From positions 13,858,357 to 13,922,356 of the forward strand of contig NC_061789.1 in assembly GCF_022458985.1 (NCBI RefSeq): 64,000 nt of DNA. Direction: 5' to 3'. Position 1 is the stretch's first letter. Each line of letters starts with the position of its first letter. The position numbers and the translations under genes were made by a program. This DNA is from Mugil cephalus. Taxonomy: Eukaryota > Chordata > Actinopteri > Mugiliformes > Mugilidae. Below are positions 1-11,979 of this stretch, one piece after another. A model generated the notes under the pieces. That model was not told the DNA's origin. It saw only the letters and a list, made by a program, of their open reading frames with translations, and ran no database searches.

Positions 1-124
1 CCATCCCAGGCCAGTCTAGTGATCAGCCCACACCACATCCACCCCTGAATCTCCACCACCACAGCTGAAGGCCAGCTCACACATCTGACCCCACCCATCC
101 CAGGCCAGCCTAGTGATAAGTACT

Positions 125-984
125 GAGCTGACCTTTAGCTGCAATGGTTGGGCACCATACTTACCGATCTTTGGTTAGATCCCTGCCTAACTGTACTATC
201 CTGACCTGTAGTGTGGGAGGTCAGAGGTGGATGTGGTGTAGGCTGAGCCCTTACCAGGGATTGGTGGTGGGTGTACATATTTAGATTCCTGTTTGTCTGT
301 ACTATTGTTTAGTATTTTACCACTAGACTGGCCTGGGATGGGTGGGGACAGATGTGTGAGCTGACCTTTAGCTGTAGTGGTGGAAAGTCGGGGGTGGATG
401 TGATGTGGGATAACCCTTATCAGGGATTGGTGGCAGGTTTAAGCGTTTAGATTCTTGTTTGTCTGTACTGTCTTTCAATATTTTACTACTAGACTGGCCT
501 GGGATGGGTGGGGTAAGATGTGTGAGCTGACCTTTAGCTGTGGTGGTGGAAAGTCGGGAGTGGATGTGATGTGGGCTAACCCTTACCAGGGATTGGTGCC
601 AGGTGTACATGTTTAGATTCCTGTTTGTCTGTACTGTCTCTCAGTACTTTCTACTATACTGGCCTGGGATGGGAGGGGTGTGGTCAGATGTGTGAGCTGA
701 CCATTAGCTGCAATGGTTGGGCACCGTACTTACCGATCTTTGGTTAGATCCCTGCCTAACTGTACTATCCTGACTTGTGGTGTGGGAGTTCAGCTGTGGA
801 TGTGGTGTGGGCTGACCCTTACCAGGGATTGGTGGTGGGTGTACATGTTTAGATTCCTGTTTGTCTGTACTGTCTTTCAGTATTTTACCACTAGACTGGC
901 CTGGGATGGGTGGGGTCAGAAGCAGATGTGTGAGCTGACCTTTAGCTGTGGTGGTGGGGAGGCAGGGGTGGATGTGGTGTGGGT
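125..984 (+). repeat. Satellite segment in minority orientation, first block
   Basis: Here the modules read as ctgacctttagctg and ggcctgggatgggtgg, the reverse complement of the majority orientation. The segment is bounded on the left by a switch near 124 and on the right by a switch near 984 where ggtcaggatagtacagtc begins the majority orientation again. The stretch before it (1-124) and after it (985-1304) are in majority orientation. Confidence 0.85.
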
Positions 985-1304
985 AGGTCAGGATAGTACA
1001 GTCAAGCAAAGATCTAAACAAATATCAAGACAAGTACACCTCCCCACCACAGCTGAAGGTCAGTTCACACATCTGCCTATGGCCCCACCCATCCCAGGCC
1101 CATCCAGTGATCAGCCCACACCATATCCACCCCTGACTCTCCACCACCACAGCTAAAGGCCAGCTCACACATCTGACCCCACCCATCCCAGGCCAGTCTA
1201 CTGATCAGCCTACACCACATCCACCCCTGAATCTCCACCACCACAGCTGAAGGCCAGCTCACACATCTGACCCCAGCCATCCCAGGCCAGTCTAGTGATA
1301 AGTA

Positions 1305-2945
1305 CTGAACTGACCTTTAGCTGCAATGGTTGGGCACCGTACTTACTGATCTTTGGTTAGATCCCTGCCTAACTGTACTATCCTGACCTGTAGTGTGGGA
1401 GGTCAGAGGTGGATGTTGTGTAGGCTGACCCTTACCAGGGATTGGTGGTGGGTGTACATGTTTAGATTCCTGTTTGTCTGTACTGTCGTTTAGTATTTTC
1501 ACAGTAGACTTGCCTGGGATGGGTGAGGTCAGATATGTGAGCCGAACTTCAGCTGTGGTGGTGGGGAGGTGTACTTGTATTGATATTAGATAAGATCCCT
1601 GCTTGACTGTACTATCCTGACCTGTGGTGAGGGGAGTCAGAGGTGAATGTTGGGTGTTTAGATTCCTGTTTGTCTGTACTATCTTTCTGTATTTTACTAC
1701 TATACTGGCCTGGGATGGATGCGGTCAGATTTATGAGCTGACCTTTAGCTGCAATGGTCGGGAGTCGTGCTTGTTTTGATCTTTGTTTAGATCCCTGCCT
1801 AATTGTACTATCCTGACCTGTGGTGCGGTGAGTCAGCGGTGGATGTGGTGAGGGCTGACCCTTGCCAGGGATTGGTGGCAGGTGTACATCTTTAGATTCT
1901 TGTTTGTCTGTACTGTTTTTCAATACTTTACTACTAGACTGGCCTGGGATGGATGGAGTAAGATGTGTGAGCTGACATTTAGCTGTGGTGGTGGGGAGGT
2001 GTACTTGTCTTGGTATTTGTTTAGATCCCTGCTTGACTGTACGACCCTGACCTCTGGTGTGGGGAGTCAGAGTTGGATGTGGTGTGAGCTAAACCTTAGG
2101 GATTGGTGCCATGTGTACATGTTTAGATTTCTGTTTGTCTGTACTGTCTCTAAGTATTTTCTACTATACTGGCCTGGGATGGGCGGGGTCAGATGTGGGA
2201 GCTGACCTTTAACTGCAATGGTTGGGCACCATACTTACCAATCTTTGGTTAGATCCCTGCCTAACTGTACTATCCTGACCTGTGGTGTGGGAGTTCAGAG
2301 GTGGATGAGGTGTGGGCTGACCCTTACCAGGGATTGGTGGTGGGTGTCTTGATCTTCGTTTAGATCCCTGCCTAATAGATTCCTGTTTGTCTGTAGTGTC
2401 GTTTAGTATTTTACCACTAGACTGGCCTGGGATGGTTGGGGTCAGATGTGTGAGCTAACCTTTAGCTGTGGTGGTGGAAAGTTGGGGGTGGATGTGATGT
2501 GGGCTAACCCTTAGCAGGGATTGATGGCAGGTTTAGGCGTTTAGATTCTTGTTTGTCTGTACTGTCTTTCAACATTTTACTACTAGACTGGCCTGGGATG
2601 GATGTGGTAAGATGTGTGAGCTGACTTTTAGCTGCGGTGGTGGGGAGGTGTACTTGTCTTGATATTTGATTAGAGACTTACTTGACTGTACAACCCTGAC
2701 CTGTGGTGTGGGGAGTCACCGGTGTATGTGGTGTGTACTTGTCTTGATATTAGATAAGATCCCTGCTTGACTGTACTATCCTGACCTGTGGTGTGAGAGT
2801 TCAGAGGTGGATGTGGTGTGGGCTGAGCCTTACCAGGGATTGGTGGTGGGTGTACAGACTGGCCTGGGATGGGTGGGGTCAGAAGCAGATGTGTGAGCTG
2901 ACCTTTAGCTGTGGGGTGGGGAGGCAGGGGTAAATGTGGTGCAGG
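1305..2945 (+). repeat. Satellite segment in minority orientation, second block
   Basis: This is the second inverted block. Its left junction repeats that at about 124 (gataagtactga then ctgacctttagctgcaatgg), and its right junction near 2946 repeats that at about 984, including the shared gtcagaagcagatgtgtgag tract just before the switch. After 2946 the array stays in majority orientation to its end. Confidence 0.85.
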
Positions 2946-4829
2946 CAGGTCAGGATAGTACAGTCAAGCAGAGATCTAAACAAATATCAAGACAAGTACA
3001 CCTCCCCACCACCACAGCTAAAGGTCAGCTCACAAATCTGACACCACCCATCCTAGGCCAGTGTAGTGGTAAAAGACTGAAAGACAGTAACAACAAACAG
3101 GAATCTAAACATGTACACCCACCAAAAAATCAGCGGTAAGTGTCATGGTATTGTGAACCCGAAGATCAGTAAGTACGGTGCCCAACCATTGCAGCTAAAG
3201 CTCAGCTCACACATGTGACCACACCCCACCCAAAAGACTGTACAGACAAACAGGAATCTAAACCCCCCACATCCACCTCTGACTCCCCACACCACAGGTC
3301 AGGATAGTACAGTCAAGCAGGGATCTAATCTCCCCACCACCACAGCCAAAGGTCAGGTCACACATCTGCCCCGGACCCAATCCACCCCTGACCTCCCACA
3401 CCACAGGTCAGGATAGTACAGTTAGGCAGGGATCTAACCAAAGATCGGTAAGTATGGTGCCTGACCATTGAAGCTGAAGGTCAGTTGACACATCTGACCC
3501 CACCCATCCCAGACCAGTATAATAGTAAAATACTGAAAGACAGTACAGACAAACAGGAATCTGAACACTCCACATCCACATCTGACTCCCCACACCACAG
3601 GTCAGGATGCTACAGTCAAGCAGGGATGTCAACAAATATTAAGACAAGTACACCTCCCCACCACCACAGCTTAAGGTCAGCTCACACATCTGACCCCACC
3701 CATCCCAGGCCAGTCTAGTGGTAAAATACTGAACTACGATACAGACAAACAGGAATCTAAACATGTACATCCACCACCAATCCCTGGTAAGGCTCAGCCC
3801 ACACCACATTCACCTCTGACCTCCCACACCACAGGTCACGATAGTACAGTTAGGCAGGGATCTAACCAAAGATTGATAAGGACGGCTCCCAAAGATTACT
3901 ACTAAAGGTCAGCTCACACATCTGACCCCACCCCACCCATCCCAGGCCAGTATAATAGTAAAATACTGAAAGACAGTACAGACAAACAGGAATCTAAACA
4001 CCCCACATCCACCTCTGACTCCCCACACCACAGGTCAGGATAGTACAGTCAAGCAGGGATCTAATCTCCCCACCACCACCGCCAAAGGTCAGATCACACA
4101 TCTGCCCCGGACCAAATCCACCCCTGACCTCCCACACCACAGGTCAGGATAGTACAGTTAGGCAGGGATCTAACCAAAGATCGGTAAGTACGGTGCCTGA
4201 CCATTGCAGCTGAAGGTCAGCTTGTACATCTGACCCAACCCCACCCCACCCATCCCAGGCCAGTATAATAGTAAAATACTGAAAGACAGTACAGACAAAC
4301 AGGAATCTGAACATCCCACATCCACATCTGACTCCCCACACCACAGGTCAGGATACTACAGTCAAGCAGGGATCTTAAAAAATATTAAGACAAGCACACC
4401 TCCCCACCACCACAGCTAAAGGTCAGCTCACACATCTGATCCCACCCATCCCAGGCCATGTACACCCACCACTAATCCCTGGTAAGGGTCAGCCCACACC
4501 ACATCCACCCCTGACCTCCCACACCGCCAGTCAGGATAGTACAGTTAGGCAGGGATCTAACCAAAGATCGGTAAGTACGGTGCCCCACCATCACAACTTA
4601 AGGTCAGCTCACACATCTGAACCCACCCCACCCCACCCATCCCAGGCCAGTATAGTCGTAAAATACTGAAAGACAGTACAGACAAACAGGAATCTAAACA
4701 CCCCACATCCACCTCTGACTCCCCACACCACAGGTCAGGATAGTACAGTCAAGCAGGGATCTAATCTCCCCACCACCACAGCCAAAGGTCAGGTCACACA
4801 TCTGCCCCGGACCCAATCCACCCCTGACC

Positions 4830-6295
4830 TCCCACACCACAGGTCAGGATAGTACAGTTAGGCAGGGATCTAACCAAAGATCGGTAAGTACGGTGCCTGA
4901 CCATTGAAGCTGAAGGTCAGTTGACACATCTGACCCCACCCCACCCCACCCCACCCCACCCATCCCAGACCAGTATAATAGTAAAATACTGAAAGACAGT
5001 ACAGAAAAACAGGAATCTGAACACTCCACATCCACCTCTGACTCCCCACACCACAGGTCAGGATACTACAGTCAAACAGGGATGTCAACAAATATCAAGA
5101 CAAGTACACCTCCCCACCACCACAGCTAAAGGTCAGCTCACACATCTGACCCCACCCATCCCAGGCCAGTCTAGTGGTAAAATACTGAACGACGATACAG
5201 ACAAACAGGAATCTAAACATGTACATCCACCACCAATCCCTGGTAAGGGTCAGCCCACACCACATCCACCTCTGAACTCCCACACCAAAGGTCAGGGTAG
5301 TACAGTTAGGCAGGGGTCTAACCAAAGATCGGTAAGTACGGTGCCCCACCATCCCAACTAAAGGTCAGCTCACACATCTTACCCCACCCATCCCATCCCA
5401 GGCCAGTATAATAGTAAAATACTGAAAGACAGTACAGACAAACAGGAATCTGAACACCCCACATCCACATCTGACTCCCCACACCACAGGTCAGGATACT
5501 ACAGTCAAGCAGAGATCTTATCTAAGATCGAGAAAAGTACACCTCCCCACCACCACAGCTAAAGGTCAGCTCACACATCTGATCCCACCCATCCCAGGCC
5601 ATGTACACCCACCACTAATCCCTGGTAAGGGTCAGCCCACACCACATTCACCTCTGACCTCCCACACCACAGGTCACGATAGTACAGTTAGGCAGGGATC
5701 TAACCAAAGATCGGTAAGTACAGCGCCCAACCATTGCAGCTAAAGGTCAGCTCACACATGTGACCAAACCCCACCCATCCCAGGCCAGTCTGGTGGTAAA
5801 GTACTGAAAGACCTTACAGACAAACAGGAATCTAAACACCCGCATCCATCTCTGACTCCCCACACCACAGGTCAGGATAGTACAGTCAAGCAGAGATCTT
5901 ATCTAAGATCGAGAAAAGTACACCTCCCCACCACCACAGCTAAAGGTCAGCTCACACATCTGACCCCACCCATCCCAGGCCAGTCTAGTGTTAAAATACT
6001 GAACGACGGTAGAGACAAACAGGAATCTAAACATGTACATACACCACCAATCTCTGGTAAGGGTCAGCCTACACAACATTCACCTCTGACCTCCCTCACC
6101 ATAGGTCAGGATAGTACCGTTAGGCAGGGGTCTAACCAAATATCGGTAAGTATGGTGCCCAACCATTGCAGCTAAAGGTCAGATCACACATCTGACCCCA
6201 CCCCACTCCACCCATCCCAGGCCAGTATAGTAGTAAAATACTGAAAGACAATACAGACAAACAGGAATCTAAACCCCCCACATTCACCTCTGACC
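4830..6295 (-). repeat. Higher-order satellite repeat, copy 1
   Basis: This segment recurs almost unchanged 1466 bp downstream: the frames at 4844-5035 and 5095-5352 have identical translations at 6310-6501 and 6561-6818. The two copies differ mainly in a short patch. At 5513-5535 copy 1 reads agagatcttatctaagatcg, whereas the corresponding place in copy 2 (about 6979) reads agggatctcaacaaatatt. Confidence 0.9.
4934..4961 (-). repeat. (CCCCA)n tract, G4-capable on the minus strand
   Basis: Five or more CCCCA pentamers stand in a row, so the minus strand reads (GGGGT)n. Most satellite units carry only one to three copies at this position. The same expansion occurs in the second higher-order copy at 6400-6427. 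Confidence 0.8.
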
Positions 6296-7812
6296 TCCCA
6301 CACCACAGGTCAGGATAGTACAGTTAGGCAGGGATCTAACCAAAGATCGGTAAGTACGGTGCCTGACCATTGAAGCTGAAGGTCAGTTGACACATCTGAC
6401 CCCACCCCACCCCACCCCACCCCACCCATCCCAGACCAGTATAATAGTAAAATACTGAAAGACAGTACAGAAAAACAGGAATCTGAACACTCCACATCCA
6501 CCTCTGACTCCCCACACCACAGGTCAGGATACTACAGTCAAGCAGGGATGTCAACAAATATCAAGACAAGTACACCTCCCCACCACCACAGCTAAAGGTC
6601 AGCTCACACATCTGACCCCACCCATCCCAGGCCAGTCTAGTGGTAAAATACTGAACGACGATACAGACAAACAGGAATCTAAACATGTACATCCACCACC
6701 AATCCCTGGTAAGGGTCAGCCCACACCACATCCACCTCTGAACTCCCACACCAAAGGTCAGGGTAGTACAGTTAGGCAGGGGTCTAACCAAAGATCGGTA
6801 AGTACGGTGCCCCACCATCCCAACTAAAGGTCAGCTCACACATCTTACCCCACCCCACCCATCCCAGGCCAGTATAATAGTAAAATACTGAAAGACAGTA
6901 CAAACAAACAGGAATCTGAACACCCCACGTCCACATCTGACTCCCCACACCACAGGTCAGGATACTACAGTCAAGCAGGGATCTCAACAAATATTAAGAC
7001 AAGCACACCTCCCCACCACCACAGCTAAAGGTCAGCTCACACATCTGATCCCACCCATCCCAGGCCATGTACACCCACCACTAATCCCTGGTAAGGGTCA
7101 GCCCACACCACATTCACCTCTGACCTCCCACACCACAGGTCACTATAGTACAGTTAGGCAGGGATCTAACCAAAGATCGGTAAGTACGGCGCCCAACCAT
7201 TGCAGCTAAAGGTCAGCTCACACATGTGACCAAACCCCACCCATCCCAGGCCAGTCTGGTGGTAAAGTACTGAAAGACCTTACAGACAAACAGGAATCTA
7301 AACACCCGCATCCATCTCTGACTCCCCACACCACAGGTCAGGATAGTACAGTCAAGCAGAGATCTTATCTAAGATCGAGAAAAGTACACCTCCCCACCAC
7401 CACAGCTAAAGGTCAGCTCACACATCTGACCCCACCCATCCCAGGCCAGTCTAGTGTTAAAATACTGAACGACGGTAGAGACAAACAGGAATCTAAACAT
7501 GTACATACACCACCAATCTCTGGTAAGGGTCAGCCTACACAACATTCACCTCTGACCTCCCTCACCATAGGTCAGGATAGTACAGTTAGGCAGAGGTCTA
7601 ACCAAATATCGGTAAGTATGGTGCCCAACCATTGCAGCTAAAGGTCAGATCACACATCTGACCCCACCCCACTCCACCCATCCCAGGCCAGTATAGTAGT
7701 AAAATACTGAAAGACAATACAGACAAACAGGAATCTAAACCCCCCACATTCACCTCTGACCTCCCACACCACAGGTCAGGATAGTACAGTTAGGCAGGGA
7801 TCTAACCAAAGA
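6296..7812 (-). repeat. Higher-order satellite repeat, copy 2
   Basis: This is the second copy of the 1.47 kb higher-order unit. Similarity to copy 1 stops at about 7812, where ccaaagatcggtaag is replaced by ccaaagattgataagg, a variant also seen at about 3870 and 8530. High identity over this length implies a recent tandem duplication or homogenisation inside an otherwise degenerate array. Confidence 0.85.
6400..6427 (-). repeat. (CCCCA)n tract, second copy
   Basis: This is the counterpart of the tract at 4934-4961 in the second higher-order repeat, again with GGGGT runs on the minus strand. Confidence 0.8.
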
Positions 7813-8945
7813 TTGATAAGGACGGCTCCCAAAGATTACTGCTAAAGGTCAGCTCACACATCTGACCCCACCCCACCCATCCCAGGCCAGTCTGGTGGTA
7901 AAATACTGAAAGACAGTACAGATAAACAGGAATCTAAACACCCCACATCCACCTCTGACTCCCCACACCACAAGTCAGGGTGGTACATTCAAGCAGGGAT
8001 TTAATCTCCCCACCACCACAGCCAAAGGTCAGGTCACACATCTGCCCTGGACCCCATCCACCCCTGACCTCCCACACCAAAGGTCAGGATAGTACAGTTA
8101 GGCAGGGATCTAACCAAAGATCGGTAAGTACGGTGCCTGACCATTGCAGCTGAAGGTCAGCTCCCACATCTGACCCCACCCCACCCCACCCACACCAGGC
8201 CAGTATAATAGTAAAATACTGAAAGACAGTACAGACAAACAGAAATATAAACACCCAACATTCACCTCTGACTCCCCAAGACAAGTACACCTCCCCACCA
8301 CCACAGCTAAAGGTCAGCTCACACATCTGACCCCACCCATCCCAGGCCAGTCTATTGGTAAAATACTAAACAACGGTACAGACAAACAGGAATCTAAACA
8401 TGTACACCTTGCACCAATCCCTGTTAAGGCTCAGCCCACACCACATCCACCTCTGACCTCCCACACCACATCCACCTCTGACCTCCCACACCACAGGTCA
8501 GGTTAGTACAGTTAGGCAGGGATCTAATCAAAGATTGATAAGTACGGCTCCCAACCATTGCAGCTAAAGGTCAGCTCACACATCTGACCCCACCCCATCC
8601 ATCCCAGGCCAGTATAGTAGAAAATACTGAGAGACAGTACAGACAAACAGGAATCTTAACACCCCACATCCACCTCTGACTCCCCATACCACAGGTCAGG
8701 ATGGTACAGTCAAGCAGGAATCTAATCTCCCCACACCACAGCTAAAGGTCAGCTCACACATCTGCCCCAGACCCCACCTGTCCCACGTCAGTCTAGTGAT
8801 CAACCCACACCACATCCACTTCTGACTCTCCACCACCACAGCTATGGTGAGCTCACACATCTGATCCCACCCGTCCCAGGTCATTCTAGTGATAAAATAT
8901 TGAAAGACAGTACAAACAAACAGGAATCTAAATATGTACGCCTGC

Positions 8946-10463
8946 CACAAATCCATACGTTTCAGTTTAAGGCAGTGGACAGGGATTATGGCCATATCAC
9001 ATCAATGGTCACGGATATTAAGGAAACCAATCTAGTGACTGGGAATTCTACAAGAAGGGTTTGTCTGTGGAGTATTTCCAAATTTGGTTTTAAAACAAGG
9101 ACTATTTGAAGAAATACAAGTCTGGCTGGTGTCATTGTGTCCGCCTTCTCTGTTTAGCTCCTAGGAGGCTCATCAAACTAAGTTGGTCAGTGTTGCATGT
9201 GGTATTTCTGTTCTCAAATGCGTTGGGGCAGAAGAGGCCCGATTTTACATCATTAGTTATAAAAAAAAAGACGGGGGGGCTATGGCCTGAGTATCTTCTG
9301 TACTCTGACAAACTATTTTATATGAACAAAGGCTGTAGTAAAAAAATGGTACTTGTGCTTTTACGAGCCAAGTCACCACACACCTTCACTGCTGCCGATT
9401 AAAAAAACTGCCACCGACTGCTGCATTTTGATTGGAAATTAGTGTGTCTATCACGTGCATTGTTTATCAATACGTCATGTGTGCGCGTCGCGAGTTAATG
9501 GCGGGCATCTGTCAAAGGAGATCTTTCTCAACAAAACATACCTGCGTTCAACTATGACACAGGAAGGAATTCGTCCAGCAAAATGAATGAAGCAGACTGG
9601 TATTCGGGAAGTTTAGGACCACTAACGTAAGTCAGTTTTGTAGTTACATCTGTGCGTGTAAATAGACTTGCAGAGGGGTTAATCTGAGCAAGCATCATGT
9701 TTGTACTGTAGATGCTGCTGTCTAGCGTCGGAATAAATAATAAAAAAAAGTGCTACGCAACGTTAAATATCACTAATATTGTCTGTTTCAATGTTCCCCA
9801 TCCCCTCTGCTGCACTTGAAATTATGCCCCCCTTGTCCAGATGCGTTCCGCGATCCATGACAGGAATGATCTTTAAGGTTTTGGGAAAACTACTACTACT
9901 ACTACAGCCTTTTTTACTATTGTTCACATAGTCAAAAAAAAACAAACAAACAAAAAAACCCACCAGGGTCCACAATGTAATCGCAGTTTGCGGCAATTTT
10001 CGTATGGAGGGCTAGCAGGCAGGTCTTCTGCTTTTCGTCTGTGTCCAACCCTCCTCTTCCACCATCGTCCGCCTCGTTGGATATTCGGACGATTTCTGGA
10101 AAATCTTCAGCGAAAAACACAATTTCTTCATTGTTTGTGTTCTCTGGCACGTATTACTCCATCTTATGGTGGTCCATTTCTGTTTTAGTATCACTTTTTA
10201 GCATTATGTTTTTGTTGTAGCTTTGTAGCTGTAACATCACTTTATAACAAGCGTTTGTTGCTGGTACAATATCACTGCTTACGTACTTACTACCACTTAA
10301 TTACTAACTGATGTGTCTGAGACGATTCTCACATAACACTGTGAAATAGGGATATAAACCCAGACGACTATGAACTCTAATATTGGCTTTGATCATAACT
10401 TGGCTTTGATCTTAGCCAAACTCAGCAATGTTGCCTTGGAACAGGCCCCGCCCACTTCATTAG
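8946..10463. other. Unique sequence without a supported gene
   Basis: I see no family-recognisable coding sequence here. The stretch holds short A-runs and T-rich patches. One small exon-like segment at 9583-9626 has an ATG in good context followed by 14 open codons and a consensus gtaagt donor, but I find no partner exon. A 72-codon minus-strand frame at 9932-10150 is acidic at its start and has no recognisable domain. Confidence 0.5.
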
Positions 10464-10487
10464 CTATGAATGTGACGTCATTCATAG
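10464..10487. promoter_or_regulatory. Near-palindrome with a full CRE
   Basis: The segment reads ctatgaatg, then TGACGTCA, then ttcatag. The outer arms are inverted copies of each other around a perfect 8-bp cAMP-response-element palindrome. Whether it acts as a regulatory site, or belongs to a mobile element together with the remnant downstream, cannot be told from sequence alone. Confidence 0.4.
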
Positions 10488-10616
10488 GCGACAGTCGCAA
10501 GTTAGGCCACACCCCCATGTGGGTGAAAACCTAAAGTCAATGGTGAAAACGAGCCACTAGCGGTAAATATAAATTTTCCGTTGCTAGGATTTGTCGCCCG
10601 GCAGAATACGGGCGAA

Positions 10617-10810
10617 ATGTCTGCGTATGAGTTGGACACTCATACTCGGGATAAGCTGTTACAATCATAAACATATATACATAGATGCCGCATTGGACGG
10701 GTTGATCCGTTGGTGTCATACGTCAACGAGTCCGACATATTGGATGTGATGGATCTGCCTTGTAAACTAATAAAAGGAAATGAACTGAACTTCATAAAGC
10801 GCCTTTCTAC
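10617..10810 (+). pseudogene. Remnant resembling the N-terminus of fish SWIM-type transposon proteins
   Basis: The ATG at 10617 opens MSAYELDTHTRDKLLQS, which stops at 10670. From memory this closely resembles the start (MSAYELxTHTRDR) of a SWIM-zinc-finger protein family found in many copies in fish and invertebrate genomes, probably carried by DNA transposons. After the stop another frame continues with DPLVSYVNESDILDVM, compatible with the same protein after a frame disruption. No zinc finger (CxCx...CxH) follows. I therefore call it a broken 5' fragment. The family identification rests on recollection of the motif, not a search. Confidence 0.35.
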
Positions 10811-11975
10811 GAAGTACTTTAAGTTAATGCCTCTTATTCACCCATTCACACACACACTTATATATTAAGGAAACAAATAGGCACCTAAAACAACATATGC
10901 AACTTTTAAAGTGATTATTATAAATGTTTACTCCTTATGTTCAGGATATAGGTCAGCACCAAACCAACTTATATATTTTTGTAATGTTTTTATGAGTGTT
11001 TACAGCAACTAATGTGTGTAATGCTGTTACTGTGATGATAAATATTGAAATATTTATATTTTAATCCTTTAATCCTTAACAACTTTAATCCTTGATTATC
11101 CCAAGCACTATGACTCAAAATATGTGCATTAACAGTTCAGTTGTACACTTTAATTTATATTATCCTCACTGGGAAAATTATCTATTAGGGACTATATCAT
11201 CTAAAATAGCGTCATCCTAAATTCATTTAGACAAACAATTAACAGTGTTTTTATGTAGCTACAAAACTTAGAGATGTGCTGTTTTCAAGTAGCGTATCAC
11301 GTGGCAGCTATCAAATAATGGTTCCACTCTCATCATAGCTTTGCTAAAACCTGCTGTTGATTAGCCTTTCAGTTACACACATTTGGCTGCTTAGCAGAGG
11401 CACTTCAGAGGGAGGCAAACCTGTGACCTTACAGTCCCCTCACTGCCTCTCTAACAACTCCTCCGTGCCCTCCGTGTGCTGCTACTCCCTCATTAGCTTC
11501 ACTGGATCAAAATCTATTTCCCTTTAATCATCAAACATTTCTGCTTACTCAGCGTATGAACATTGACTTCCGCTGAAGGACGTATTCATGAAACATCCAT
11601 GACAGGGGAAACAGTCTTTTTGCCTGAAATGCCACCTGACAGAAATGTAGATTCACTGCGGTGGTGACTAGGAGAGGGAGCAAAGGACAAATCAGTACAT
11701 TCAGACGTCAGGTGCTTCAATAATATGCATCAGATGAGTGTGGAGAATTCCATTCTGCAGGAATCTATGATCAAACATGGTCCAATAAACACTGAATGAA
11801 GATTAAAATATTGTCAGTTTGCTGATGGATGTACATACTGTACTTCAACAAAATCATGACCTTTATAAGTTGGAATGTTAAAACTAAACCTACCTGTTAA
11901 GAGTTTTAAAAGTATTGTCCCTCTTGGAAAAGCTTAACGTAAGGATAGCCTAATACTCACACTTACGCACTTTTG
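10811..11975. other. AT-rich intergenic stretch
   Basis: This is AT-rich sequence with no open frame of note, no clear repeat structure and no recognisable RNA gene. Confidence 0.5.
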
Positions 11976-11979
11976 ATCA

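Larger units (their letters stand above)
1..8945. repeat. Complex satellite array with orientation switches
   Basis: The whole block is built from one degenerate family of modules. A typical unit, read in the majority orientation, contains cccatcccaggccagt, a TACTGAAAGACAGTACAGAC module, caaacaggaatctaaac, a cacaccacaggtcagg module, agttaggcagggatctaacc and gctaaaggtcagctcacac; a full cycle is roughly 230 bp, with variants from about 110 to 450 bp. The first 3 kb are mostly in the opposite orientation. Several open frames of 60-150 codons run through the array on both strands, but they are repeats of each other and follow the repeat period, so I do not treat them as genes. The array decays at about 8945 into unique sequence. 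Confidence 0.95.

Noticed and set aside
368..8326. Many 60-147 codon frames on both strands, some with identical translations at two places
   Set aside because: They follow the satellite period and orientation, recur with the higher-order repeat, and show no domain. They are translations of repeat DNA.
9932..10150. 72-codon minus-strand frame beginning MPENTNNEEIVFFAEDF
   Set aside because: Its acidic start looks protein-like, but there is no recognisable family, no splice context, and the end runs into low-complexity sequence.
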